Shown piece after piece: positions 1 to 6,975 of a stretch of DNA of 10,871 bases. Below the pieces are notes generated by a model that made no database searches, was not told the DNA's origin, and saw nothing but the letters and a program-made list of their open reading frames with translations. Position 1 is the first letter of the stretch, and each line of letters starts with the position of its first letter. The stretch spans positions 1-10,871 of the forward strand of contig DIKN01000074.1 in NCBI GenBank assembly GCA_002424575.1, given 5' to 3'. The position numbers and the translations under genes are program-made. The DNA comes from Acholeplasmataceae bacterium UBA5617. Lineage in GTDB: Bacteria > Bacillota_I > Bacilli_A > Acholeplasmatales > Acholeplasmataceae.

Positions 1-29
1 GCACTCTCCCTCGTCGGGCGTGCTTTTTT
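1..29. other. GC-rich hairpin beside the left-edge promoter (leader start or + strand terminator)
   Basis: The arms gcac (1-4) and gtgc (20-23) pair, and ccc (8-10) can pair with ggg (16-18) inside. The block is clearly more GC-rich than the rest of 1-294. Read on the minus strand it lies just where a transcript from the promoter at 30-59 would begin, so it could be the first hairpin of a structured leader. Read on the plus strand it is followed by a T run (24-29), so it could equally be an intrinsic terminator for a gene entering from the left. The window edge prevents a choice. Confidence 0.4.
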
Positions 30-59
30 ATTCTACCACTTGCAAACTACGTTTGTCAA
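30..59 (-). promoter_or_regulatory. Sigma-A-type promoter P2 facing out of the left edge
   Basis: On the minus strand a perfect -35 TTGACA (59-54) is followed, after an 18-base spacer, by a -10 TAGAAT (35-30; 5 of 6 consensus bases). The predicted start is near 22-24. It would transcribe leftward into sequence outside the window. In Bacillus the genes after rseP are proS and polC, but what is downstream here cannot be seen. Confidence 0.6.
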
Positions 60-133
60 CAGTTAAATCGACTTTTTTAGGATTCATTTGTTTTGTGGAT
101 TTTAGTCCAGCTCTTTTGGGAGTGACCTTTATC

Positions 134-162
134 ATTCTATCGTATTTAAAACTTAAAGTCAA
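134..162 (-). promoter_or_regulatory. Sigma-A-type promoter P1 facing left
   Basis: On the minus strand a -35 TTGACT (162-157; 5 of 6) and a -10 TAGAAT (139-134; 5 of 6) are separated by exactly 17 bases. The stretch upstream (163-200) is A/T-rich, as in an UP element. It lies about 100 bases upstream of P2 in the same direction, giving a tandem arrangement between the rseP terminators and the left edge. Confidence 0.6.
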
Positions 163-212
163 TACTTTTGATAACAAAATTTGATGTCGTTTTTTAAGGT
201 GTCATAATGGCT

Positions 213-243
213 TTAAAAAGCCCTCAAGTGTCTTTGAAGGCTT
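213..243 (-). terminator. Second intrinsic terminator after rseP
   Basis: In minus-strand RNA, bases 243-232 (AAGCCTTCAAAG) pair with 228-218 (CTTGAGGGCTT) around a 3-base loop, with one mismatch and one extra base. The stem runs into TTTTT (219-215). An alternative small hairpin, GGCTTT/AAAGCC (209-222), overlaps the T run. This is a back-up to the terminator at 274-302, and it separates the uppS-rseP operon from the promoters to its left. Confidence 0.75.
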
Positions 244-273
244 GAAGTTCAAACTGATAAAAAGAATGAAATC

Positions 274-302
274 AAAGAAAAAGGGATGAAGCCATCATCC
301 CT
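274..302 (-). terminator. Intrinsic terminator overlapping the rseP stop codon
   Basis: Bases 302-295 (AGGGATGA) and 289-282 (TCATCCCT) form a perfect 8-bp stem with a 5-base loop, followed on the minus strand by TTTTCTTT (281-274). The last rseP sense codon and its UGA stop lie inside the 5' arm, so a terminating ribosome would cover the hairpin as it forms. Confidence 0.8.
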
Positions 303-1860
303 GTATGAGTCTAATGATGTCGTTGTATGTGACAAAGACGAATAAACCGATAAGAAGGAAGAACATGATGTTATTGATCGTGTTTTCGATCTTGCGGTTC
401 AGTGGTTTACGTGTGATGGCTTCAACGCCGAGGAAGACAAGACGTCCACCATCAAGAGCAGGAATAGGCATGAGATTGAGTAGTCCGATATTGATTGATA
501 AAAATGCTGTGAAACTTAAAATGGACAGAAAGCCTTGTCGTGTCGTCTGAGAAACAAGACCAAAGATGCCTACTGGACCAGATAAATCACCTAAACCTAA
601 ATTCTCATGTCGATCGAAAAGAAGTCCTAATGTGTTCAACACCTGGCTGACATTGCTACCAACTTCTTTGAAGGGGTAGAGCAGGGTGTATCCTAGATTA
701 AACGATGATGTGGGTGATATACCGAGTTGAAAAACAAGCCCTTGATATCCAAGTTTGATCAATGCACGTTCACTAATCATATCATACGTTGTTTCTCGTT
801 CAACACCTTCTCTTAAATAGGTGATTGTCAGCGTTCCTGCGGTGTTATCGCGAAAGAACTGAATGATATCGTCCCAATCATCGATAGCAACCTTAATATC
901 ACCGATTGAAAGATGTGTGATGATATCCTCAGCTTGAAGATCACCTTGAGTGGTTGCACGACCCGATGCCTGACCAACAATCGCTTGATCGGTGTAGCGT
1001 ATGCCATCCGATGTCACATTGGTGAACCCTGCAGTTTGAATAATCACGATGACCGAAGTGGATGCGTTGAATGTTTCATCCTCACGCGCATAAGATAAGG
1101 ATAGATTAACGCTCGTTAAACTTCTCATCACAGACGATAAATCATTCCAGCTGGTGATAGGCTCACCGTTGATGTCAATGATATTATCACCAACTTGTAA
1201 TCCTAAATCAGCTGCAGGTGATCCGACGCCTACAAAACTGATTTCACTTGAATCAAGATTGGGTTTCAAGACAAAGAATCCAACAATCAGAAATAGAATG
1301 AATGCTAAAATAAAGTTCATAAAGGGTCCAGCAAATATGACGAGGAAACGTTGCCACAACGTTTTACTTTCAAAGCTCTTTTCGTTGGGTGTGATCCACA
1401 TTTCGCGCTTTTCAGATAGACGGTAGATGGCATCTCTTAATACCGATAGACGTTTAATGTCACCACCAATATCTAAATCGATATAGAGTGGATCAAAATC
1501 TTTTCCATATAAATCATATGCTCGAACCACACCGATCATATCACTTGGAATGGAATCGGTTAAATGGATATGAGTGACTTGACCTGATTGGTTGAGTTTG
1601 ACTCCAATCACTTGGTCTTTTTTGATTAAAGCATCCGAAACAGCTTCTCCGGCCATGGAAACAAATCCACCAATTGGAATTGAACGAATGGAATAGACTG
1701 TTTCTCCGCGACGTGTTTGCCAGATGACTGGCCCCATCCCAATCGCAAATTCGTGACATAGTATTTTGGCGCGCTTAGCAAAATAGAAATGACCCAATTC
1801 ATGGATGAGAATAATCACACCAAGAACGAGAATAAAGACAATTAAATTAAGTAAAAACAT
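295..1860 (-). CDS. rseP: RseP/RasP family site-2 intramembrane zinc metalloprotease
   Basis: This is an M50 (S2P) protease that cuts transmembrane segments of anti-sigma factors and leftover signal peptides within the membrane. The zinc motif HELGH is at residues 20-24 in the first membrane helix (about 3-22). The third zinc ligand is the Asp of NLMPIPALDGG (D470), in a helix preceded by GPVGI (429-432). Other membrane helices are about 171-198 and 497-516. Two PDZ-like repeats are visible, about 205-256 and 296-352. At 521 residues it is roughly 100 longer than B. subtilis RasP. The excess comes from a second PDZ-like repeat and an insert of about 90 residues (74-165) between GGFVSMAGE and the second helix. 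The start ATG follows an AGAGG site 6 bases upstream, 3 bases after dxr. It is the last gene of the uppS operon. Confidence 0.93.
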   Translation of the reverse strand: MFLLNLIVFILVLGVIILIHELGHFYFAKRAKILCHEFAIGMGPVIWQTRRGETVYSIRSIPIGGFVSMAGEAVSDALIKKDQVIGVKLNQSGQVTHIHLTDSIPSDMIGVVRAYDLYGKDFDPLYIDLDIGGDIKRLSVLRDAIYRLSEKREMWITPNEKSFESKTLWQRFLVIFAGPFMNFILAFILFLIVGFFVLKPNLDSSEISFVGVGSPAADLGLQVGDNIIDINGEPITSWNDLSSVMRSLTSVNLSLSYAREDETFNASTSVIVIIQTAGFTNVTSDGIRYTDQAIVGQASGRATTQGDLQAEDIITHLSIGDIKVAIDDWDDIIQFFRDNTAGTLTITYLREGVERETTYDMISERALIKLGYQGLVFQLGISPTSSFNLGYTLLYPFKEVGSNVSQVLNTLGLLFDRHENLGLGDLSGPVGIFGLVSQTTRQGFLSILSFTAFLSINIGLLNLMPIPALDGGRLVFLGVEAITRKPLNRKIENTINNIMFFLLIGLFVFVTYNDIIRLIQG

Positions 1861-1863
1861 AGA

Positions 1864-3000
1864 CTACCTCTTTTCATAACGGTGGAAGAGTTCTTGTTGA
1901 ACATCATGGTCCGTCTGGATAATGGTTTCAAGTGTGGGATTTTGCTGATTTTTAAATGCATGTACGGTTTCAATGACGAGCCGTTCAATGTCTAGAAATG
2001 AGATTAACCCTTTAAGAAAGAGTTTGACTGCAGCTTCATTGCTGGCATTCATCACCGTAGGAAGTAGTCCACCCTCCATACCGACCTGATAGGCAAGTTC
2101 AAGGAGGGGATATCGTTTGAAATCCATTGGAGAAAAATGCATAGTCGTAAGTGTCAAATGCTTAGCATAAGATGGATGCTTCGGGTGGTAAAGTGCATAA
2201 GCTATCGGTATACGCATATCCGATGGTGAAAGACTAGCCTTGATAGTACCATCGTTGAAATAGATCAGACCATGCACAACTGATTCTTGATGAAGTACTG
2301 TTTCAATCTTGCTGTAGGGCAGATGAAATAGATGGTGTGCTTCAATCACTTCAAGCCCTTTATTCATCATTGTTGCACTATCGATGGTAATCTTAGCACC
2401 CATCGACCAATTGGGATGCTTGAGAGCATGCTCAACGGTGACATCACTGAGTTCATCTCGACTTAAATTGCGAAAACTTCCTCCACTCGCGGTGATGACG
2501 AGGTGATGCACATCGTGGATGGATTCACCTTTTAACAGTTGCCAAAGTGCAGAATGTTCACTATCAATGGGATAAAGGTGCACCCCATGAGTATCAATCA
2601 ATGTGTTGATGATATCTCCTGCCATAACAAGGGTTTCCTTGTTTGCCAGTGCAATATCTTTTTTAGATTGGATGGCCAAAACAGTGGGCTTTAAGCCGGA
2701 TGATCCTGAAAGTGCATTGATCAATAAACCTTGCTTAGGATAACTAGCAAGCGTCAAAAGACCTTCGTCACCCCACACAAAATGAATATGGGGATAACGT
2801 TTTTGATACATTGCAAGATGAGCTTCTTCTCTTAAGCATGCGATTTCAACCGAAAAGCGTTTTAGAATGTCATCATTGATGTTGTGGTGATGTGACAATG
2901 ACACACCCACGAGTTGAAAGGATGATGAATCCTTTTCAATGACATCCAAGGTCTGCATTCCAATCGATCCTGCAGCTCCTAAAAGATAGAGATGTTTCAT
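1864..3000 (-). CDS. dxr: 1-deoxy-D-xylulose 5-phosphate reductoisomerase
   Basis: The enzyme converts 1-deoxy-D-xylulose 5-phosphate to 2-C-methyl-D-erythritol 4-phosphate with NADPH, the first committed step of the MEP isoprenoid pathway in the cytosol. The N-terminal nucleotide loop reads GAAGSIG (8-14), a mild variant of the usual GSTGSIG. LANKETLV (118-125) follows. The metal ligands are D147 and E149 in PIDSEHSALWQ and E217 in NKGLEVIEA. Substrate-binding residues are S172 in TASGGSF and HPNWSMG (195-201), including the flexible-loop Trp198. Length 378 is normal. The start overlaps the cdsA stop by 4 bases (ATGA) and has no clear Shine-Dalgarno sequence, so it probably depends on translational coupling. 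The product feeds isopentenyl diphosphate to UppS, encoded two genes upstream. Confidence 0.96.
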   Translation of the reverse strand: MKHLYLLGAAGSIGMQTLDVIEKDSSSFQLVGVSLSHHHNINDDILKRFSVEIACLREEAHLAMYQKRYPHIHFVWGDEGLLTLASYPKQGLLINALSGSSGLKPTVLAIQSKKDIALANKETLVMAGDIINTLIDTHGVHLYPIDSEHSALWQLLKGESIHDVHHLVITASGGSFRNLSRDELSDVTVEHALKHPNWSMGAKITIDSATMMNKGLEVIEAHHLFHLPYSKIETVLHQESVVHGLIYFNDGTIKASLSPSDMRIPIAYALYHPKHPSYAKHLTLTTMHFSPMDFKRYPLLELAYQVGMEGGLLPTVMNASNEAAVKLFLKGLISFLDIERLVIETVHAFKNQQNPTLETIIQTDHDVQQELFHRYEKR

Positions 3001-3938
3001 ACGATAATGGCTGGGAATGCACGATAGATGAGAAGAAATACAGCGGTTAAGAACAGTGCAACAAACAAGACTGAATCAAAGCGATCGAGCAGTCCTCCAT
3101 GACCGGGTAAAATGGTGCCAAAATCTTTAATGTTATAGGTCCGTTTAAGGCGTGAAGCAACGAGATCACCGATTTGTGCAAAAATGGTGCCTAAGAACGT
3201 GACTGGAACAATAATGAGTGCTTGAACCCATAGAGGGTTAGATTCTCCTAGAGATGAGAAATTATCAAGAAGGGTGAGTTCTCCTGTTGAGTTAAGCATA
3301 TCGCCAAGCCATGTCCCCGGATAAAAAACGTATCCATAAAAGAGAGCAAATGATGATGCGATAATGGTTGCAATGACTGTGCCTGCGATGGCTCCTTCCC
3401 ATGATTTTTTAGGTGAAATGTGTGGAGCCATTTTATGTTTACCAAACTTCATCCCAAATAGATAGGCAAAAATGTCGGTTGCTGATGTGATTAAGAAAAG
3501 GTAAACAATAAAACGCACACCGAGGAAACGCAAGATGACAATGGAAGCTGCACCGAGTCCAATATAGTTGACAATTGTTAAAGCTTTACCCACATCTTCT
3601 CCATTAAAATCTCTAAAAAGAACGAGAAACGAAAATAAGACGAGGGTGATGAGTGGTATGGTAATAGAAAGTGCCCCATTTGCTTGTAGGGGATTATGTT
3701 CAGGACTGCCTAAAACACCACCTACAGAAAAGAAGGTCGCCAAAGCGAGCAGTGATATCCCAATTTTTGGTAGAACTTGAAATTTCTTTTTGCTTTCATA
3801 CATTCTGATCAGTTCATGTGCTGCAATGAGAACAAAGATAGACATCACCACTTGGAATAATTCGAGAAAAATCTCGATACTGACAATGGGGATGAGTATA
3901 GTGGCAAGAACTAGTCCGGTAATTAAACGATCTTTCAT
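2997..3938 (-). CDS. cdsA: Phosphatidate cytidylyltransferase (CDP-diacylglycerol synthase)
   Basis: This integral membrane enzyme makes CDP-diacylglycerol from phosphatidic acid and CTP, the entry to phosphatidylglycerol and cardiolipin. The C-terminal CDS signature is complete at residues 262-288: S262, K265-R266, K271-D272, H280-G-G and D285-R-F-D288. Further upstream are SATDIFAYLFG (152-162) and SPKKSWEG (175-182), also typical of the family. Several hydrophobic helices span about 8-40, 58-74, 90-108, 122-151, 183-205, 237-258 and 289-306. Length 313 is somewhat above the usual 260-290. The extra length lies in hydrophilic loops near 75-90 and 205-235. The start has a GGAGG site 9 bases upstream and overlaps the uppS stop by 4 bases. 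Confidence 0.96.
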   Translation of the reverse strand: MKDRLITGLVLATILIPIVSIEIFLELFQVVMSIFVLIAAHELIRMYESKKKFQVLPKIGISLLALATFFSVGGVLGSPEHNPLQANGALSITIPLITLVLFSFLVLFRDFNGEDVGKALTIVNYIGLGAASIVILRFLGVRFIVYLFLITSATDIFAYLFGMKFGKHKMAPHISPKKSWEGAIAGTVIATIIASSFALFYGYVFYPGTWLGDMLNSTGELTLLDNFSSLGESNPLWVQALIIVPVTFLGTIFAQIGDLVASRLKRTYNIKDFGTILPGHGGLLDRFDSVLFVALFLTAVFLLIYRAFPAIIV

Positions 3939-4612
3939 GATGACAATCCTCCAAAACGACGCTGACGTTTTTGATAGCTTTTCAGTGCTTTAATGAGCTG
4001 TTTTTCGTTAAAAGCTGGCCAATGTACTTTTGCAAAATAGAACTCTGCATAAGCAACTTGCCATAATAAAAAATTAGATAGTCGCATTTCACCACTCGTT
4101 CGGATGAGTAAATCAACCGGTTCTTTCACCATAAGTTCTTTTTCAAGTGATGCGGGAGTAAGTGGTTGTGTTGCACGGTTAGCAGCTGTTATGATTTCAT
4201 CATAAGCACCATAATCAGCACAAATAGTGAGTTCAAATCCAGTGTAGTCTTTTGTTTTCGCTTCGATATCTTCAATCACGTCGAGCAGTTCTTTTGAGAA
4301 ACGATCACGTCGACCTGCAAATGTAATTTTATAATCGATTTCTTGGATACGATGTTTATTTTCATGGTACATCTCAATCGGTTTGGTCATCAAATAATGA
4401 ACTTCATCTTCAGGTCTCTTCCAGTTTTCGGTAGAAAATGCATAGACTGAAAGTTTTTGAATTCCCCATTTTTTACATGCTTTCGCGACAGAAAATAGGT
4501 TTCTTCCGCCCATATAATGTCCAAAAGACCGGGGTTGTCCCAGTTTTTTTGCCCAACGGCCATTACCATCGAGAATGATTGCGAGATGTTTGGGTATATT
4601 GGATAATGTCAT
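3935..4612 (-). CDS. uppS: Undecaprenyl diphosphate synthase (cis-prenyltransferase)
   Basis: It condenses farnesyl diphosphate with isopentenyl diphosphate to make the C55 lipid carrier for cell-wall and glycan synthesis. Motifs in order are ILDGNGRWA (13-21, catalytic D15), GH (31-32), LSVYAFSTENWKRP (54-67), LLIRTSGEMRLSNFLLWQ (168-185), AYAEFYF (187-193) and RRFGG (218-222). One conserved block is altered: the usual NYGGRxEI reads DYGAYDEI at 133-140. At 225 residues it is short, because it begins almost directly at the catalytic core. The chosen ATG has its GAGGTG site 20 bases upstream. An in-frame UGA at 4639-4637 limits any extension; the only well-spaced alternative is a rare AUU at 4624, which would add four residues. 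It is the first gene of the uppS-cdsA-dxr-rseP unit. Confidence 0.94.
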   Translation of the reverse strand: MTLSNIPKHLAIILDGNGRWAKKLGQPRSFGHYMGGRNLFSVAKACKKWGIQKLSVYAFSTENWKRPEDEVHYLMTKPIEMYHENKHRIQEIDYKITFAGRRDRFSKELLDVIEDIEAKTKDYTGFELTICADYGAYDEIITAANRATQPLTPASLEKELMVKEPVDLLIRTSGEMRLSNFLLWQVAYAEFYFAKVHWPAFNEKQLIKALKSYQKRQRRFGGLSS

Positions 4613-4665
4613 GATTGGTCTAATCGACCATTCACCTCAATTTTCTTAGGAGACATTCTCCTACT
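4613..4665 (-). promoter_or_regulatory. uppS 5' leader with two hairpins and a distant ribosome binding site
   Basis: A perfect 7-bp hairpin (TAGGAGA/TCTCCTA, 4663-4657 with 4653-4647, 3-base loop) lies at the predicted 5' end of the message. The only good Shine-Dalgarno sequence, GAGGTG (4638-4633), is 20 bases from the ATG. A 5-bp hairpin (TGGTC/GACCA, 4630-4616) sits between them and could bring the two together or mask the start. Function is inferred from structure only. Confidence 0.45.
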
Positions 4666-4671
4666 TTTTAC

Positions 4672-4700
4672 ATTATACATGATTTTTATCAACCTGAGGT
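4672..4700 (-). promoter_or_regulatory. Putative uppS operon promoter
   Basis: A perfect -10 TATAAT (4677-4672) is followed by a predicted start near 4665. No good -35 is found at the normal distance: the hexamer 17 bases upstream is ACCTCA, and TTGATA (4692-4687) is too close. The site follows the frr terminator, so uppS needs its own promoter. The weak -35 region lies in the small palindrome acctgaggt (4692-4700), which might be an activator or repressor site. Confidence 0.5.
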
Positions 4701-4740
4701 AGGTAAACACCGTTTTAATACATTTACCCAAAATGCTAAG

Positions 4741-4770
4741 AAAAAAACCGTATCTCACGAGAGATACGGC
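4741..4770 (-). terminator. Strong intrinsic terminator after frr
   Basis: CCGTATCTC (4769-4761 in minus-strand order) pairs perfectly over 9 bp with 4756-4748 around a 4-base loop, followed by seven T residues (4747-4741). It starts only 7 bases after the frr stop codon and ends the rpsB-tsf-pyrH-frr unit. Confidence 0.92.
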
Positions 4771-4776
4771 TTGATG

Positions 4777-5334
4777 TTAAATTTTGAGAAGATCTTCCGA
4801 CTTAAACTTCACTTCATCATCGACTTTTTTGACGAATTTATCGGTTAAATCTTGAATGTCTTGAAGATAACCTTTTTCGTCATCTTCGGGTAAGTCAAGG
4901 CGTTTAATGTGCTCGTTGCCATCGCGACGAACGTTTCTAACGCCTACTTTTGCATGTTCACCCAGCTTCTCAACTTCCTTAACCAAATCACGACGTCGTT
5001 GTTCAGTCAGTGGTGGTAGAATCATGCGTAAACCTACGCCATCATTTTGAGGATTAATGCCAATATCTGAGGCTTGAATAGCGTGTTCAATAGCTTTGAG
5101 CACGGAGCGATCAAAAGGTTTAATGTAGAGTTGATTAGCTTCGGGAACAGAGATACCAGCCACCTGTTTAAGTGGTGTTTCTGCACCGTAATAATCGATG
5201 GTGATTCGGTCTAAAATCGCAGGATTTGCGCGACCTGTACGAACGGTTGCAAATTCCTTTTTCAAGACTTCAAGCGTCTTGGTCATATGGTCTTCACATT
5301 CCATCACAATTAAATCAGCTTGTTCATGATTCAT
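4777..5334 (-). CDS. frr: Ribosome recycling factor
   Basis: With EF-G it splits the post-termination ribosome so that subunits can be reused. The 185-residue length is exactly that of the family. Landmarks are FATVRTGRANPAILDRI (28-44), GISVPEANQLYIKPFD (60-75), the hinge region, and the conserved helix VRNVRRD (132-138). Helices at the two ends form the long three-helix arm, with the compact second domain between. The start ATG directly abuts the pyrH UAA stop. Its ribosome binding site GGAGG lies inside the last pyrH codons, 8 bases upstream, so the genes are tightly linked. Confidence 0.98.
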   Translation of the reverse strand: MNHEQADLIVMECEDHMTKTLEVLKKEFATVRTGRANPAILDRITIDYYGAETPLKQVAGISVPEANQLYIKPFDRSVLKAIEHAIQASDIGINPQNDGVGLRMILPPLTEQRRRDLVKEVEKLGEHAKVGVRNVRRDGNEHIKRLDLPEDDEKGYLQDIQDLTDKFVKKVDDEVKFKSEDLLKI

Positions 5335-6051
5335 TTATTTTTCCTCCCATTTAACTAAGGTTCCAATCGGTTCCTGTAAAACGGCTTTCTTCATGTTACC
5401 ATAGGTATTCATGTTGAAAACGAGAATGTCAATTTTATTTTCACGGCATATCGAAGCAGCGGTTTGATCCATAACTGCTAATTTTTGTTGAAGGACTTGT
5501 TCCTGTGATAATTCGGTAAACATGGTCGCATCGACATGTTTTCTGGGGTCTTTATTGTAGACTCCTTCAACACCATTTTTTGCCATCAGGATGATATCTG
5601 CATTCAGTTCTGCAGCACGCAATGCAGCTGCAGTGTCAGTAGAAAAGAATGGGGATCCAGTTCCTCCAGCAAAGATGAGAACGCGCCCTTTCTCAAAATG
5701 ACGCATTGCGCGTCTTCTGATATAAGGTTCAGCAACGGCTGAAACAGGTAAAACGGTCATCACGCGTGTCGGAACCATGATTGATTCCAAAGCGTCCTGC
5801 AAGGCTAAACTGTTCATGATTGTTCCGAGCATGCCCATGTAATCGGCTTGTGCACGATCCATACCGAGTTCTTCTCCGGTTTTACCACGCCAAAGATTAC
5901 CTGCACCTACAACAATCCCTACTTGAACACCGAGCTCATAGATTTCTTTGATTTCGGTGGCAATTCCCTTCACTGTAATCGGATGAATCCCATAGGTTCC
6001 ATTGCCTTTCAGTGCTTCACCACTCAACTTTAAGATGATTCTTTGGTACAT
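5335..6051 (-). CDS. pyrH: UMP kinase
   Basis: This hexameric amino-acid-kinase-family enzyme phosphorylates UMP to UDP with ATP and is usually activated by GTP and inhibited by UTP. Visible motifs, numbered from the chosen start, are ILKLSGEAL (6-14), VVGAGNLWRG (47-56), MDRAQADYMGMLGTIMN (64-80), GGTGSPFFSTDTAAALRA (129-146), KNGVEGVYNKDPRK (158-171) and LAVMDQTA (191-198). I chose the ATG at 6051 (238 residues), because GAGGGG lies 8 bases upstream of it. A GTG at 6060 would add only M-W-H and puts the binding site too close. The gene follows tsf by 20 bases. Confidence 0.97.
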   Translation of the reverse strand: MYQRIILKLSGEALKGNGTYGIHPITVKGIATEIKEIYELGVQVGIVVGAGNLWRGKTGEELGMDRAQADYMGMLGTIMNSLALQDALESIMVPTRVMTVLPVSAVAEPYIRRRAMRHFEKGRVLIFAGGTGSPFFSTDTAAALRAAELNADIILMAKNGVEGVYNKDPRKHVDATMFTELSQEQVLQQKLAVMDQTAASICRENKIDILVFNMNTYGNMKKAVLQEPIGTLVKWEEK

Positions 6052-6071
6052 ATGCCACACCCCTCAAAAGA

Positions 6072-6947
6072 TTATTTACGAACCTGTGCCATGACTTCAG
6101 CTGCGAAATCTTCCTGCTTCTTTTCAATACCTTCGCCGACTTCGAGACGGATAAAGTTTAAGACTTGATTCTTGTTATTCTTGAGGTATTCACTGACCTT
6201 GATGTCAGGATCTTTAACGAATCCTTGATCGACAAGGCAGATGTCTTGAAGGTATTTATTCAAACGACCGATGACCATTTTGTCAACGATGTTTGCTGGC
6301 TTACCTTCTTGAAGTGCTTGTTGGGTTAATACATGTTTTTCATGTTCAAGTGTTTGTTGATCGACTTGGCTGCGATCGAGATATTGAGGTTTTTGTGCTG
6401 CGATGTGCATTGCGATATCTTTGGCAACCTCTTCTTGGTTAGAAGCTAATACTGCAAGCACAGCGATGCGTCCACCCATATGTTTGTAGGCACCAAAACC
6501 TTGTGTTGGTTGCTTGGTCACACGTTTCACACGGCGTAAAGAAATCTTTTCACCGATGGTTGCTGTTGCATCAGCAAGCAATGTTTCAATGGTCTTTCCT
6601 TGAACCACTAGATTTAAGGCTTCTTCATCGGTCTTGATATCCGATTTGACGAGCGCTTGACCTACAGCTTCAATTAATTCTAAGAACTGTGCGTTTTTTG
6701 CGACAAAGTCTGTTTCTGAATTGAGTTCATAGATGACCGCTTCATTGCCTGATACAACGACTGAACATAAACCTTCTGCAGCGATACGACCTGCTTTTTT
6801 AGCAGCTTTCGCAATTCCTTTTTCTCTTAAGTAATCAATAGCTTTTTCCAAATCACCTTGGGTATGTTCCAAGGCACCTTTGCAGTCCATCATCCCTGCG
6901 CCAGTTTTTTCTCTTAATTCTTTCACCATTTGTGCTGTTATTGCCAT
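6072..6947 (-). CDS. tsf: Translation elongation factor Ts
   Basis: EF-Ts exchanges GDP for GTP on EF-Tu. From the chosen start it has 291 residues. The N-terminal UBA-like domain carries VKELREKTGAGMMDCKGAL (8-26). The TDFVAKN motif (79-85), which displaces the magnesium ion and nucleotide in EF-Tu, lies in ELNSETDFVAKN. The coiled-coil arm and second core half follow, with EGKPANIVDKMVIGRLNKY near 214-232. The open frame extends 8 codons further upstream to an ATG at 6971, but the ATG at 6947 opens the conserved MAITAQMVKELR and has a perfect AAAGGAGGA site 7 bases upstream, whereas the 6971 ATG has none. Confidence 0.97.
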   Translation of the reverse strand: MAITAQMVKELREKTGAGMMDCKGALEHTQGDLEKAIDYLREKGIAKAAKKAGRIAAEGLCSVVVSGNEAVIYELNSETDFVAKNAQFLELIEAVGQALVKSDIKTDEEALNLVVQGKTIETLLADATATIGEKISLRRVKRVTKQPTQGFGAYKHMGGRIAVLAVLASNQEEVAKDIAMHIAAQKPQYLDRSQVDQQTLEHEKHVLTQQALQEGKPANIVDKMVIGRLNKYLQDICLVDQGFVKDPDIKVSEYLKNNKNQVLNFIRLEVGEGIEKKQEDFAAEVMAQVRK

Positions 6948-6975
6948 GGGTAAATCCTCCTTTAGGTTCACTTCT

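Noticed and set aside
28..135. A 35-codon minus-strand frame starting ATG at 135 (with an internal ATG at 87) and ending UAA at 30-28
   Set aside because: Neither ATG has a ribosome binding site. The first ATG overlaps the P1 -10 element, so it would lie upstream of that transcript's start. The Lys-rich composition is what an A-rich intergenic region gives by chance.
1154..1426. Plus-strand 90-codon open frame opposite rseP
   Set aside because: It lies wholly antisense to a well-supported gene, has no ribosome binding site, and its composition is that of a complementary-strand shadow.
4647..4669. The uppS leader hairpin read as a plus-strand terminator (stem followed by CTTTTTA)
   Set aside because: No plus-strand gene lies to its left, and the position at the uppS transcript start explains it better as a leader hairpin.
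6948..6971. Eight-codon N-terminal extension of tsf to an ATG at 6971
   Set aside because: The extension contains the tsf ribosome binding site and is not part of the conserved EF-Ts N-terminus. The ATG at 6947 is clearly better.
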